This document shows positions 32,321-41,093 of a stretch of DNA of 64,000 bases, in pieces. The notes beneath the pieces are model-generated. The model saw only the letters and a program-made list of their open reading frames with translations. It had not been told where the DNA came from and searched no databases. The DNA is from Nocardioides guangzhouensis. Lineage in GTDB: Bacteria; Actinomycetota; Actinomycetes; Propionibacteriales; Nocardioidaceae. A program made the translations under genes and the position numbers. Location: positions 1-64,000 of the forward strand of contig NZ_SDKM01000019.1 of NCBI RefSeq assembly GCF_004519545.1, given 5' to 3'. Numbering within the stretch: position 1 is the stretch's first letter; the number at the start of each line of letters is the position of its first letter.

Positions 32321-35008
32321 TCAGAGCAGGTGCAGGCTGCGCGCCACGGCCAGGGCCTCGCTGCGCCGGGTGACCACGAGCTTCCCGTAGAGGTTCGACA
32401 CGTGCGTCTTGATCGTGTTCTCGGAGACGAACAGGTGCGCCGCGATGTCGGCGTACGTCGCCCCGCGGGCCAGCTCGTTGAGCACCTCCCGCTCGCGGGG
32501 GCTCAGCGCCGGCAGCGGGGTGCCGTCCGGGCTGGCCTTGGCCCGCTCCTGGTCGGTCGGCGTGGTCGGCGCGAACACCGTGGCCACGTCCGGCTTCCCG
32601 CCCCCCGCCTCTGCCAGCTCCCGGATCCAGGCGGTCGGGTAGCGCTGGGCCAGCCGGGCCAGCAGCGACTCGATCGGCGTGCCCTGCCGGCTCCACCCGA
32701 GGAACGGCACGGCGTTGCGGCGCACCTCGGTGATCGTCGCCGCCTCGCGCAGCAGCTCCAGCGCCTGGTCCGGCTCGCCGAGCACGTCGAGCAGCTGGGC
32801 GCGGCAGGCCATGGCGAGCGCGCGGGTGGCCGGCTGGGAGTAGATGACCTCCTCCTCGGCGACCGCGTACGCCGCGGCGCTGGCCTTGCGACTGCCGGTC
32901 AGCTCCAGCCGGAGCCCGGCGAGCAGCGCGACCTCCCCGCGCAGACCGAGCGCCTCGAGCTCGCCCTCGAGCGTGCGGAGCGTGCGCTCGTCGCCGGCCA
33001 GGCTGGCCAGGAAGCCGCGCTCGATGATCAGCACGACCCGGAGGTGGTCGGACATCGTGAACAGGTCGGTGGGCACCTGGAGCCGCTTCTCGGCCTCGGC
33101 GACCGATCCGCCGGCCAGGGCGAGCCGGGCGTTGCGGACACCCACCCAGAAGCGGGTGACCGGGTCCCCCTCGTGGACGAGCACCTGCTGGGCCGGAGCC
33201 GGGTCCCCGGGCTCCGGCCACGGCAGGTCGGACATCCCGGCCAGCTCCCGTGCCAGCAGGGCGCGGGCCAGCACGAAGTCCCGGGGCGCGTCCTCGGTCG
33301 CCATCAGGTCGACCGCCTGCTGGGCGATCGTGAGGCAGGCGCTCTCGCGGCCCTGCATGTAGACGGTCCAGGCGAGGTGGGAGAGGCCCAGGGCGGTCAG
33401 GCCGCTCAGGCCGCGCGAGCGGCTCATCGCGATCGCGGTGCTCAGGTTGATCTCGGCCTCGACCAGGTCGCCCAGCCAGTTCTGGGCGATGCCGAGCTCG
33501 GTCAGCAGCATGACCGTGAGCGGTTGCGGGGTGGTGCCCGACATCTGCGCCATCAGCACGCGCCGCGCATAGCCGATCGCCGAGCCCACGGGCTCGGCCC
33601 CCATCCGGGCCCGCACCAGCCGGGTGCAGGCCAGCCGGAGCGAGCGGGGGTCCTCGGGCCCGACCCCGGCGTGGTCGACCACCAGCCGGTCCAGCCAGTG
33701 GCCGGCGGCGGTGGCGTCCCGGCTGAGCCAGCGCTCGAGCGCGAGCAGGAACCAGATCTCGGGATGCTTCTCGACCTCGTCGGTCCAGCGACGCCCGAAT
33801 GCCGCGATCTGCGACCCCTGGCCGCGCATCAGCAGGGTCAGGCCGTCGTCGACGAGCAGCCGCGCGGCCTCCTCGGGCTGGTTGAGGTGCAAGAGCCGGC
33901 GCAGCGCGGCGTCGGACTCGCCGCGCGCCAGGTCCAGCCGTACGGCGCGCCGTACGGTCGACTGGGCCTGGGCGATGTCCACGCCACCGGCGGCGATGCG
34001 ACGACGCACCACCTCGATCAGCAGCGGGTGGATCCGGTAACGGGTGGCGACCGGGTCGTCGTCGCCACGCCGGGCCTGCGGGACACCGGTGTCCGCCGGG
34101 ACCCGCGACACCAGCAGTCCGGTCGTCTCCAGCCCCGCCAGCACGTCCGCGGCGAGCGGGTCGTGGGTCAGGTGGGTCGCCACGTCTGTGCTGACCACCT
34201 GCTCGGCGGCGACGCAGAGCAGCAGGTGTCGTTGCCGGGGCTGGAGCGTCGCGAAGACCTCGCTGGCCAGCCGGTCCGCGATGCTGGCGTCACCCCGGGC
34301 GAACCGCTCGGCGGCGGCCAGGGGGTCGGGGCTCGCGGCCACTGCGCGCGAGGTGAGCACGACGGCGGCGCACCAGCCGTTGGCGTGAGTGGTGACCGCC
34401 CGGAGCACGTCGGCGTGGCTGGTGCGGGCGTGCTCGGCGATCAGCGTGGCGCACTCGTCGTCGTCCATGCGGAGCACGTCGCCGCGCAGGATCGTGAAGT
34501 GGCCGAGCAGCTCGGGGACCAGGCGGGACAGGGGAAGGTCCCACCGGGAGAGCAGCAGGAGCCGCAGGTCGTCGGGGACCTGGTTGAGCCGCTCGTCGAG
34601 CAGCCGCAGCGTGGACGACGGCAGCTCGTGCGCCTCGTCGACGACGACCAGGGGCCGGAGGCCGTCCGGGCCGGGCGTCGCGGCGGCGTCCAGCAGCGCA
34701 GCCATCCGTGCCGGGGTCCAGGTGCGGTCGGCGTTCACCCACCGGGCGCCATCGGCGGGGCCGGCCGCCCGGAGCCACCCGGCGACGCCGAGCGTCTTGC
34801 CCGCGCCGACCGGTGCCACGAGCAGCGTGATGCCGCCGTCGGTGGCGTCGTCGAGGTGACGGTTCAGCGAGGCTCGCGGGACGTAGACCCGGGGCAGCCG
34901 GGGCACCCCGGCGAAGGCGTCCACGGACGTGTCGCGGGTGGGGCTGCCGGTGCCGGATGCGGTGCCTGGTGCAGGTGTGCCTGGCCGAGGTTCGTGCGTC
35001 GTGGTCAT
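32321..35008 (-). CDS. large MalT-type LuxR regulator (A)
   Basis: An 895-residue transcriptional activator of the MalT/LAL class. N-terminal ATPase: Walker A VAPVGAGKT near residue 64 and Walker B LRPLVVVDEAHE near 118. The middle (about 350-800) is helical, TPR-like sensor repeats. The C-terminus is a LuxR helix-turn-helix: LSPREREVLNELARGATYAD then HLFVSENTIKTHVSNLYGKL. Such proteins activate promoters when ATP and an inducer or partner bind. The start is ATG 35008; its own promoter carries the dyad at 35157, suggesting autoregulation. Confidence 0.9.
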   Translation of the reverse strand: MTTTHEPRPGTPAPGTASGTGSPTRDTSVDAFAGVPRLPRVYVPRASLNRHLDDATDGGITLLVAPVGAGKTLGVAGWLRAAGPADGARWVNADRTWTPARMAALLDAAATPGPDGLRPLVVVDEAHELPSSTLRLLDERLNQVPDDLRLLLLSRWDLPLSRLVPELLGHFTILRGDVLRMDDDECATLIAEHARTSHADVLRAVTTHANGWCAAVVLTSRAVAASPDPLAAAERFARGDASIADRLASEVFATLQPRQRHLLLCVAAEQVVSTDVATHLTHDPLAADVLAGLETTGLLVSRVPADTGVPQARRGDDDPVATRYRIHPLLIEVVRRRIAAGGVDIAQAQSTVRRAVRLDLARGESDAALRRLLHLNQPEEAARLLVDDGLTLLMRGQGSQIAAFGRRWTDEVEKHPEIWFLLALERWLSRDATAAGHWLDRLVVDHAGVGPEDPRSLRLACTRLVRARMGAEPVGSAIGYARRVLMAQMSGTTPQPLTVMLLTELGIAQNWLGDLVEAEINLSTAIAMSRSRGLSGLTALGLSHLAWTVYMQGRESACLTIAQQAVDLMATEDAPRDFVLARALLARELAGMSDLPWPEPGDPAPAQQVLVHEGDPVTRFWVGVRNARLALAGGSVAEAEKRLQVPTDLFTMSDHLRVVLIIERGFLASLAGDERTLRTLEGELEALGLRGEVALLAGLRLELTGSRKASAAAYAVAEEEVIYSQPATRALAMACRAQLLDVLGEPDQALELLREAATITEVRRNAVPFLGWSRQGTPIESLLARLAQRYPTAWIRELAEAGGGKPDVATVFAPTTPTDQERAKASPDGTPLPALSPREREVLNELARGATYADIAAHLFVSENTIKTHVSNLYGKLVVTRRSEALAVARSLHLL

Positions 35009-35156
35009 CGTCCGTGAGCCTCCCGGTCGGTTCGACCCGAGATGCGGTCGCCGTGCGCGCTCCCATCGCAACGGCCGCCCCGAGCCGGACGCGTTCGCAA
35101 TTCGGACGAGCCCTCCCGTCCAGTTGCAGGCTAGGAGGGCAGGAACGACCGTCGCC

Positions 35157-35173
35157 TCACCCGTGGCGGGTGA
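35157..35173. promoter_or_regulatory. perfect dyad upstream of LuxR regulator A
   Basis: TCACCC-GTGGC-GGGTGA, perfect, extended to a 9-bp inverted repeat (GCCTCACCC/GGGTGAGGC). On the minus strand TAGCCT (35128-35133) follows after 23 nt. Nothing else is seen in the 35009-35365 gap apart from this promoter. Confidence 0.75.
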
Positions 35174-35365
35174 GGCAGGACGGGTTAGTCGGGACGGAGC
35201 AGGCCGGTGGGACTCGGAGGGAGGGGACCAGACCGGGACCTGCGGCGCGGTTCCCCTGCCTCCACCGGACTGGTCCAGACGTCGGCAACCGGCGGCCCGG
35301 CCCATGCCGGACCCCGGACAGCGGTCGTCCGCGGCCCGGGCGTCGGCCTGTCGCGCCGAGGGTGG

Positions 35366-35776
35366 TCAGCGTCGGGCGAGCTGCACGCAGATCGCCCAGA
35401 TCACCAGGGCGTCGAAGGCGATCACGAGGATCGACCAGAACGGGTAGTAGGGGAGGAACGCGAAGTTCGACAACGCGCTCAGGAACGCCAGCACCAGGCC
35501 GGCGATGTTGGCGACGACGTTGTTCAGCGCGATCCCGATGCCGACGGCGACCGCCGCGGCGCCGAGCAGCATCAGCCACCAGCCCCACGTGGTCAGGTCG
35601 AGCTTGTAGGAGTACTCGACTCCCCGCACGAACACCTCGTCCTCGAGGACCGCGGCCAGGCCCTGCAGGATCTGGAACGACCCGAGCGTGGCGAGCAGGA
35701 CGCCCGCGAACGCGGTCGTGCCCATCACCCAGCCGCCCTTCGTGGACTCCTCGAACTGACGATCCGACTGGCTCAT
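35366..35776 (-). CDS. DUF7144-like four-helix membrane protein
   Basis: A 136-residue protein with four membrane helices. The second half shows the conserved pattern LDLTTWGWWLMLLGAAAVAVG, then LSALSNFAFLPYYPFWSIL and AFDALVIWAICV, which I recall as the family now called DUF7144 (number not verified). Function unknown; common in stress clusters. AGGAGG precedes ATG 35776. Its promoter has TAGCGT (35834-35839, minus strand) and, exactly 22 nt upstream, a half-degenerate dyad at 35862. Confidence 0.82.
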   Translation of the reverse strand: MSQSDRQFEESTKGGWVMGTTAFAGVLLATLGSFQILQGLAAVLEDEVFVRGVEYSYKLDLTTWGWWLMLLGAAAVAVGIGIALNNVVANIAGLVLAFLSALSNFAFLPYYPFWSILVIAFDALVIWAICVQLARR

Positions 35777-35861
35777 CCCGACCTCCTGGAAGCGGCTCCG
35801 GGGCGCACGTCGTTGCCCCTGCATGGTGCCCCGACGCTAGGGCAGCAGCGGTCTGGACGGG

Positions 35862-35878
35862 TCACCCGAACCGTGCGA
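35862..35878. promoter_or_regulatory. half-conserved dyad, DUF7144-like promoter
   Basis: TCACCC-GAACC-GTGCGA: one perfect half-site and one with 4 of 6 bases. It is exactly 22 nt from TAGCGT (35834-35839) on the minus strand, the same geometry as the perfect sites. Several GTGCGA/TCGCAC repeats continue to about 35920. Confidence 0.5.
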
Positions 35879-35925
35879 AGTGACGACCACGTCGCACGGT
35901 TCGCACCGCCAATTCGCACGGTTCG

Positions 35926-38631
35926 TCAGAGGAGGTTGCGGTCCTGCGCGGTGCGCAGCGCCGCGCGGCGGCCGGTGACCCCGAGCTTGCGGTAGACCGA
36001 GGCCAGGTGGGTCTTCACGGTGTTCTCGCTGACGTAGAGCGCCACGGCGATGTCGGTGTTGCTGCCGCCACGCTCCAGCGCCCGCAGCACCTCGACCTCG
36101 CGGGGGGTCAGGTCGTCGGGCTGCCGGTCCGCAGCGTGTGCAGCAGCCGCGGGCCGCGGACCGTGCGTCCCCTCCGGCGTCTGGTCGGGGTAGGGCCGTC
36201 GGAGGCGGCGTACGGCGTCGAGCAGGGGTGCGGCCAGCGGATGGCCGCCCGGACGCTCGACCTCGGCCACGAGCAGGTCGGCGAACCCGTCGGTGATCAT
36301 CGGACCGGACACGACCGCGATCGTGAGCAGGCGCTGCGGCGCGATCCGGGCCAGCGCGTCGGGCAGCAGCCGGCGGGCCTGCGCGGTGGAGGCGGGGGTG
36401 CCGATCCGGTGCAGGAAGGCGACCCGGCTGACCGCCGCTGCCGCTGCGGTCACCCGGGGCAGGCCGGAGCCCACCGCGTCCTCGGCGCTCAGGTCGCGCG
36501 AGCTGAGCAGGCTGTCGAGCTCCCGGACCGCCTCGCGCTCGTTGCCGGCCAGGCCCTGCGCGATCGCGCGGGTCAGCCGGGCGTCTGCCTCGTGACAGGC
36601 CCGGCTCATCTTCGCCGCCTCGGCCTCCATCGCCGCCAGGTCGCCCATGAAGCCGGCCGCGCCGGCCCGGAACAGGGCGAAGTGGCGGGCGACGTACGCC
36701 GGCAGCGGGGCGGGCAGATCGGCGTCCCGCTCGAGCAGCCGCCGGGCGCCCTCGAGGTCTCCGACGGCGATGCCGAGGCCGGCGTCGAGCAGCGCGACGT
36801 ACGCCGCGTCGATGGGGTCGTGCGACTCCACCGCGAACGCGCGGACGGTGGCGAGGTCCTCGGCGGCGGCGGGGTAGTCGGCCGCGTAGAACCGGGCCAC
36901 CCCGCGGACGAGGACCGCCCGCGGCCCCGCGGCCGTGGCCGCGCCGTCGCGCAGGCACTCCTCGGCGTCGTCGGCCGCGCTCTGGTAGGCGCCGTGCACC
37001 ATCTCGAGGGTGGCCCGCACCGCCAGCACGGCCGTCCTCAGGAACGGCAGGTCGAGCCGTTGGGCCTCGGTGGCGGCGGCACGGACGTGGGCCGAGGCGG
37101 CATCGAGCTCGTTCGCCCACACCTGCAGCCCGGCGAGCTCCAGCATGAGCCAGGCGCAGCGCAGCGCGGACACCCCCACCAGGTCGTGGGCGGGTTCGCC
37201 GTCGGGGGACTCGTGGGTGCAGCGCAGCGCGGCGGCGGCCCGGGCCGCCGCACCCCGTCGCGACCGCCAACCGCTCTTGGCGGCCCAGATCTCGAGCAGC
37301 GCCAGGTCCACCTCGAGGTCGCGCTCGGTGGCGGCTCCGATCGTGTGCAGGTCGAGGCCGGGACCGGTGGGCTCGTGCTCGAGCGCGCGGTCGGCAGCGG
37401 CCTTGGCCTCCTCCTGCCGACCGAGCGCCCAGAGCAGCAGCGCCTGTGACGCGGCGAGGCGGGGGTGGGAGTCACGGACTCCGGCGGGTACGGAGGCCAG
37501 CGCGTCCTCCAGCAGGGACAGCTCGCCCTGCGTGACCAGCTCGGGGGCCACCGTGCGGATGACGGAGTCCTGGAGGTCGACGTCGGCGGTGCGGCCGGCG
37601 TGGTGCAGTGCCCGGGCTGCGTCGCCCGTGCGGAGGTGGTGGAGCGCGGCCCGACGGTGGGCGTCGACGTACGCCGTCCGGTCGTGGCCGCCGGCCGTGG
37701 TGGTCCGTCGTACCAGCTCGACCAGGAGCGGGTGGAACCGCCAGGCCGGACCGATCGTGCCGAGCGGCACCGGCTGCCGGGCGACCAGCAGCCCCTGTCC
37801 GGCGGCGGCGTCGAGCAGGTCGCCCGCGCTCTCCGAACCGGTCAGCACCTGGACGGCGTCGAGGTCGACGGTGCCCTCGCCGGCGACCCGGACGAGCACG
37901 TCGTGCAGGCCGTCCTGCGACTCCCCGAGCACCTCGCTGCCGAGGTAGTCGAGGACCGGCGGCAGCGGGACGGTCGCTCCGTTGTGCGTGGGTGCGTCGG
38001 CGTCGGCGAGGGCCAGGCCGCCGAGCACGAGCGAGCCCGCCCAGCCGCCGCTCTCGGCCACCACCGCATCCACCTGAGCCCGGTCCGCGCGGGGGTGGTG
38101 CGCGCGCACCAGCATCGCGGCCTCCTCGTCGGCGAAGGCGAGGTCGGAGAAGTGTGCGGTCTGGGTCTCGCCGGCCAGCACCATCGCGAACGGAGGCTGG
38201 GCCACCCCTCGCCTGCCGACGAGCAGCACGCTGAGGGTGCCGTCGGCGTCGTGCGCGAGCCGGGCGAGAGTCGTGACCGTCCCGTCGGGGAGCAGGTGGG
38301 CGTCGTCCACGACCAGGACCAGGGTGCGGGGGCCGGGGGAGCGAACGGTCTGCTCCGCGAGGCGGACGGCGTCCTCGGCCTGGTCGGGAGCGAACCAGCG
38401 GACCTCACCCCCGGCAGCCGCCTCCCACGCCAGGACCGCGGCCGTCTTCCCGCAGCCGGCGGGGGCCACGAGCAGGCTGACGGGCGTGGTGGTGACCCGG
38501 GCGAAGAAGGAGTAGAGCCGGGAGCGGCCGAACAGCGTCCGGGGCGCGCCGGTCGACCCGAGGGCCCCCGTGGACTGGACGCTCACTCGGTTTGCGGACG
38601 GGCCTGCTCCGGACCCGGTTCCGGGCACCAT
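35926..38631 (-). CDS. large MalT-type LuxR regulator (B)
   Basis: A 901-residue activator with the same plan as regulator A. Walker A is VAPAGCGKT near residue 58 and the Walker B-like segment is TLVLVVDDAHLLPDG. A long helical repeat domain follows, then the C-terminal HTH LTPREVEVLRALERGGSNTD and ALYVSENTVKTHLASVYRKL. Its recognition helix (SENTVKTHLASVYRKLGVT) is very like that of A (SENTIKTHVSNLYGKLVVT), so the two may bind related sites. The start is ATG 38631, with GGGGAG 8 nt upstream; a GTG at 38688 is possible. I see no dyad in its own upstream region. Confidence 0.9.
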   Translation of the reverse strand: MVPGTGSGAGPSANRVSVQSTGALGSTGAPRTLFGRSRLYSFFARVTTTPVSLLVAPAGCGKTAAVLAWEAAAGGEVRWFAPDQAEDAVRLAEQTVRSPGPRTLVLVVDDAHLLPDGTVTTLARLAHDADGTLSVLLVGRRGVAQPPFAMVLAGETQTAHFSDLAFADEEAAMLVRAHHPRADRAQVDAVVAESGGWAGSLVLGGLALADADAPTHNGATVPLPPVLDYLGSEVLGESQDGLHDVLVRVAGEGTVDLDAVQVLTGSESAGDLLDAAAGQGLLVARQPVPLGTIGPAWRFHPLLVELVRRTTTAGGHDRTAYVDAHRRAALHHLRTGDAARALHHAGRTADVDLQDSVIRTVAPELVTQGELSLLEDALASVPAGVRDSHPRLAASQALLLWALGRQEEAKAAADRALEHEPTGPGLDLHTIGAATERDLEVDLALLEIWAAKSGWRSRRGAAARAAAALRCTHESPDGEPAHDLVGVSALRCAWLMLELAGLQVWANELDAASAHVRAAATEAQRLDLPFLRTAVLAVRATLEMVHGAYQSAADDAEECLRDGAATAAGPRAVLVRGVARFYAADYPAAAEDLATVRAFAVESHDPIDAAYVALLDAGLGIAVGDLEGARRLLERDADLPAPLPAYVARHFALFRAGAAGFMGDLAAMEAEAAKMSRACHEADARLTRAIAQGLAGNEREAVRELDSLLSSRDLSAEDAVGSGLPRVTAAAAAVSRVAFLHRIGTPASTAQARRLLPDALARIAPQRLLTIAVVSGPMITDGFADLLVAEVERPGGHPLAAPLLDAVRRLRRPYPDQTPEGTHGPRPAAAAHAADRQPDDLTPREVEVLRALERGGSNTDIAVALYVSENTVKTHLASVYRKLGVTGRRAALRTAQDRNLL

Positions 38632-38761
38632 TTGTTCGCTCCCCGGGTGCCCGCCCAGCTCACTCGTGCTCCCTGTGGGCGCTGGCACCCGCCCCCATTG
38701 TGCTGTCCCGAGGCGTGGCTGCCAAATGGGTTGGTTGGATCAGGCAAGGAGGGGGTTCGGG

Positions 38762-39274
38762 CTACGTCTGCTCCGGTTCCTGGGGCTGCTGCCGGCGGGC
38801 GAGGGCCTCGCGCAGTAGCTCCGGGGCGTCGTCGTCGAGCGCGGCGTGCACCAGGACGGCGTCGTCGTGGAGGAGGGGCTCGATCGCCTCGATGTCCTCG
38901 TCGGAGGAGAGCACGAGCAGGGCGGAGCTGCCCGGCCGCAGCGCCTCCCGGACGTTGGCGAGCACGTCGGCGTCGATGCCGGTGCCGCGCAGTCGTTGGG
39001 CCACCGCACCGATGGACGCGCCCGCGGCGGCGCCGACGGCCGGCGCGAGCACCAGCGTGCCGACCAGGGCGCCGAGCACCGACCCCTTGCCCGCGGCCGA
39101 CGCCGTCGCATGGGCGACGTGCCCGATCACGGGCTTGTCGTCGGCAGGCATCCACGTCACCGTGATCGCGTCGTGGACGGTCAGCAGCTTGCGCTCCGTG
39201 GCGACCTTCAGCCGCACCTCCGCCGACCCGGCACCGGCTGCGGTGTCGTAGCGCCACACCGTGAGGGTGGGCAT
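38762..39274 (-). CDS. DUF1269-family protein (A)
   Basis: A 170-residue DUF1269 protein: an N-terminal alpha/beta part (TLTVWRYDTAAGAGSAE, LLTVHDAITVTWMPAD), a Gly/Ala-rich hydrophobic hairpin (SVLGALVGTLVLAPAVGAAAGASIGAV) and a C-terminal part (LRGTGIDADVLANVREALRPGSSALLVLSS). Function unknown; probably membrane-associated. It lies 36 nt downstream of its paralogue and is likely co-transcribed from the dyad promoter at 39888. The C-terminal tail is longer and acidic. Confidence 0.85.
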   Translation of the reverse strand: MPTLTVWRYDTAAGAGSAEVRLKVATERKLLTVHDAITVTWMPADDKPVIGHVAHATASAAGKGSVLGALVGTLVLAPAVGAAAGASIGAVAQRLRGTGIDADVLANVREALRPGSSALLVLSSDEDIEAIEPLLHDDAVLVHAALDDDAPELLREALARRQQPQEPEQT

Positions 39275-39310
39275 CGGTCGATCCCCGGTCGCCCCGGTGT
39301 CCCCGGCCCC

Positions 39311-39799
39311 TCAGTCCTCGAAGACCTGGCGCAGGGCGTTCTCCTGCTCCGTGCTCAGGTTCGTGAACAGCAGCTCCGAAGGCTGGTTGCCGGCGAACGC
39401 GTCCTGGACCTTGTCCATGACCGCGTCCGAGCTCATCACGAACAGGGCGGAGGTGCCCGGGGTGACCCGGTCGCGGATCTTGTTGATGAAGCTGTCGTCG
39501 ATGCCGACGTCGGCCAGGGAGCCGGCCAGCGCGCCGGTCGCGGCACCGATCGCGGCACCGAGCAGCGGCACGAAGAAGATCAGTCCGAAGAGCAGTCCCC
39601 AGAACGAGCCGCCGAGCGCGCCGGCTGCCGTGGTGTTGCTGAGCTGCCGGGTCTTCGGCTTCTTGCGGTCCGAGGGCCACGAGACGGTCGCCGCGTCGTG
39701 GACGGTGATGAGGTTCTGCTTGGCCAGGTCCTGCAGGGTCCGCGAGGCCTCGTCGGCGGCGTCGGCGCTGTCGAACTTCCAGACTGTCAGTGTGGCCAT
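39311..39799 (-). CDS. DUF1269-family protein (B)
   Basis: A 162-residue paralogue of the next gene: TLTVWKFDSADAADEAS, LITVHDAATVSWPSDRKKPK, the hydrophobic hairpin GGSFWGLLFGLIFFVPLLGAAIGAATGA, and GIDDSFINKIRDRVTPGTSALFVMSS. AAGGAG precedes ATG 39799. The promoter shows AACGCT exactly 22 nt from a degenerate dyad at 39888. The pair may hetero-oligomerise, which is inference from adjacency. Confidence 0.87.
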   Translation of the reverse strand: MATLTVWKFDSADAADEASRTLQDLAKQNLITVHDAATVSWPSDRKKPKTRQLSNTTAAGALGGSFWGLLFGLIFFVPLLGAAIGAATGALAGSLADVGIDDSFINKIRDRVTPGTSALFVMSSDAVMDKVQDAFAGNQPSELLFTNLSTEQENALRQVFED

Positions 39800-39887
39800 C
39801 GGGGCTCCTTGGGTGCGGTGCCGAGGCGTCCGAGCTGTCGCCGTCGGGCTGGTGGCACCAGCGTTCGTGCCCGGGGTACGGCCTGCC

Positions 39888-39904
39888 TCCCCCGAATCAC
39901 GTGA
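39888..39904. promoter_or_regulatory. degenerate dyad, DUF1269 operon promoter
   Basis: On the minus strand TCACGT-GATTC-GGGGGA (three mismatches from the consensus) lies exactly 22 nt from AACGCT (39860-39865). It is the weakest site in sequence but correct in geometry. Confidence 0.4.
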
Positions 39905-39942
39905 AAGCCCGCGAGCGAGATGGTCCCCAGGGGGTCCCGCGG

Positions 39943-40497
39943 TCAGTCCCGGCCGGACCGGCCGCCGCCCTGCACCTGGCGTCCGGCGAGGGTCAGCGCC
40001 ACCCAGGCGACGCCGAAGACCACGGTGCCGGCCGTGGTGTCCGGGCGCCAGAAGAGGTCCGTCGAGTCGCTTCCCCACCGACCGATGCCGGAGAGGATGA
40101 GCGCGGCACCGGCCAGCGACGTCGCCCAGACCAGGAACGGGCGGCGGAACCGGGTGGCCAGGAAGCCCGAGACCAGGGCCACGGCCGGGATGAACACGAC
40201 TGCCAGTGCCCAGGTCGGGTCGCCGCGCTCGATGAGCACGAACAGCTTCGCGCCGACGACGGCACCGACCACCATGCCGACCACGAACATCACGAACGAC
40301 GCGGCCAGCAGCGTGACCACGAAGGCGACGCCGGCCGCGACCACCGAGACGACCAGGGTGGTGGCGAGACCGGCGTCGAAGGCAACCGCGAGCATCCAGC
40401 CGAGGCCGAACCCGGCCACGAGGACCGTCAGCCGCAGGAAGCGGGCACCGAAGAAGCACTCGATGATGCCGAGGACGATGAGCACGGCGACGGACAT
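39943..40497 (-). CDS. multi-pass membrane protein
   Basis: A 184-residue protein that is almost entirely hydrophobic, with about seven membrane segments (VAVLIVLGIIECFFGARFLR first). It resembles TMEM198/DUF4203-type proteins: a small residue-rich first half and the FFGARFLRLTVLVAGFGLGW motif. Function unknown. GGGAGG precedes ATG 40497. It shares the 40498-40730 intergenic region, with its dyad, with the 67-residue gene, but no good -10 is visible at 22 nt on this side. Confidence 0.78.
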   Translation of the reverse strand: MSVAVLIVLGIIECFFGARFLRLTVLVAGFGLGWMLAVAFDAGLATTLVVSVVAAGVAFVVTLLAASFVMFVVGMVVGAVVGAKLFVLIERGDPTWALAVVFIPAVALVSGFLATRFRRPFLVWATSLAGAALILSGIGRWGSDSTDLFWRPDTTAGTVVFGVAWVALTLAGRQVQGGGRSGRD

Positions 40498-40562
40498 GCG
40501 GTACCTCCCGGGGGCGCTCGGCCGGTCCCCGGCAGCATGCGGGTCGCCCGCTGCGGGGTGCT

Positions 40563-40579
40563 TCGCCCGTTTCTGGTGA
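40563..40579. promoter_or_regulatory. imperfect dyad, promoter of 67-residue gene
   Basis: TCGCCC-GTTTC-TGGTGA (two mismatches). TAGCGT at 40602-40607 follows after exactly 22 nt, reading toward the gene at 40731. The spacer and -10 closely resemble those of the site at 40984. Confidence 0.65.
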
Positions 40580-40730
40580 GGTCGTCCGGCCGGGTACTGC
40601 CTAGCGTGTCGTTCCGAGGGGTGCGAGAGCCGGTCGGCCCTTCGACGATGGTGCGGGAGGGCGGCATGGGTTCCGTCGCAGTCGATGCCGCGTCGCGGGT
40701 CGCGCCGAGGATCACGAGGTGAGGGCGCCC

Positions 40731-40934
40731 ATGACGAGGATGCTGATCCGTGTGGACGGGGAGATCTCCGACGAGCTGGCAGGCGCGTTCCCGCACATGA
40801 CGACCCGGACGCAGCGCGCGTCGACCACCTTCACGGGCGACCTGACCGACCAGGAGGAGCTCCAGGGGATGCTCAACCTGCTGCACTCGCTGGGGATCAC
40901 GGTGCTCGAGGTGGTCACCATCCCGGAGGACTGA
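40731..40934 (+). CDS. 67-residue conserved small protein
   Basis: A small soluble protein (MTRMLIRVDGEISDELAGAF, then TFTGDLTDQEELQGMLNLLHSLGITVLEV) with alternating strand/helix pattern like a half ferredoxin-like fold. Function unknown. I chose ATG 40731 (GAGGG upstream); GTG 40719 is possible. It has its own dyad promoter and lies just ahead of the next dyad promoter. Confidence 0.7.
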   Translation: MTRMLIRVDGEISDELAGAFPHMTTRTQRASTTFTGDLTDQEELQGMLNLLHSLGITVLEVVTIPED

Positions 40935-40983
40935 CCCGGCCCTTCGCCGGGCGTCGACCGCCCCAGGGCGGTCCGCTGGCGGC

Positions 40984-41000
40984 TCACCCGTCTCGGGTGA
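40984..41000. promoter_or_regulatory. perfect dyad, DUF6325-like/cardiolipin synthase promoter
   Basis: TCACCC-GTCTC-GGGTGA, perfect, with TAGCGT (41023-41028) exactly 22 nt downstream. It drives the operon starting at 41094. Confidence 0.75.
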
Positions 41001-41093
41001 CGCTCGCGGGCGTGCGTCCCCCTAGCGTGCGGGCGAGGCGGCGTACCGTCGCGGGGCGCGGTCGCCCCGGCCGGACGGGGAGAGCGAGGCGTG

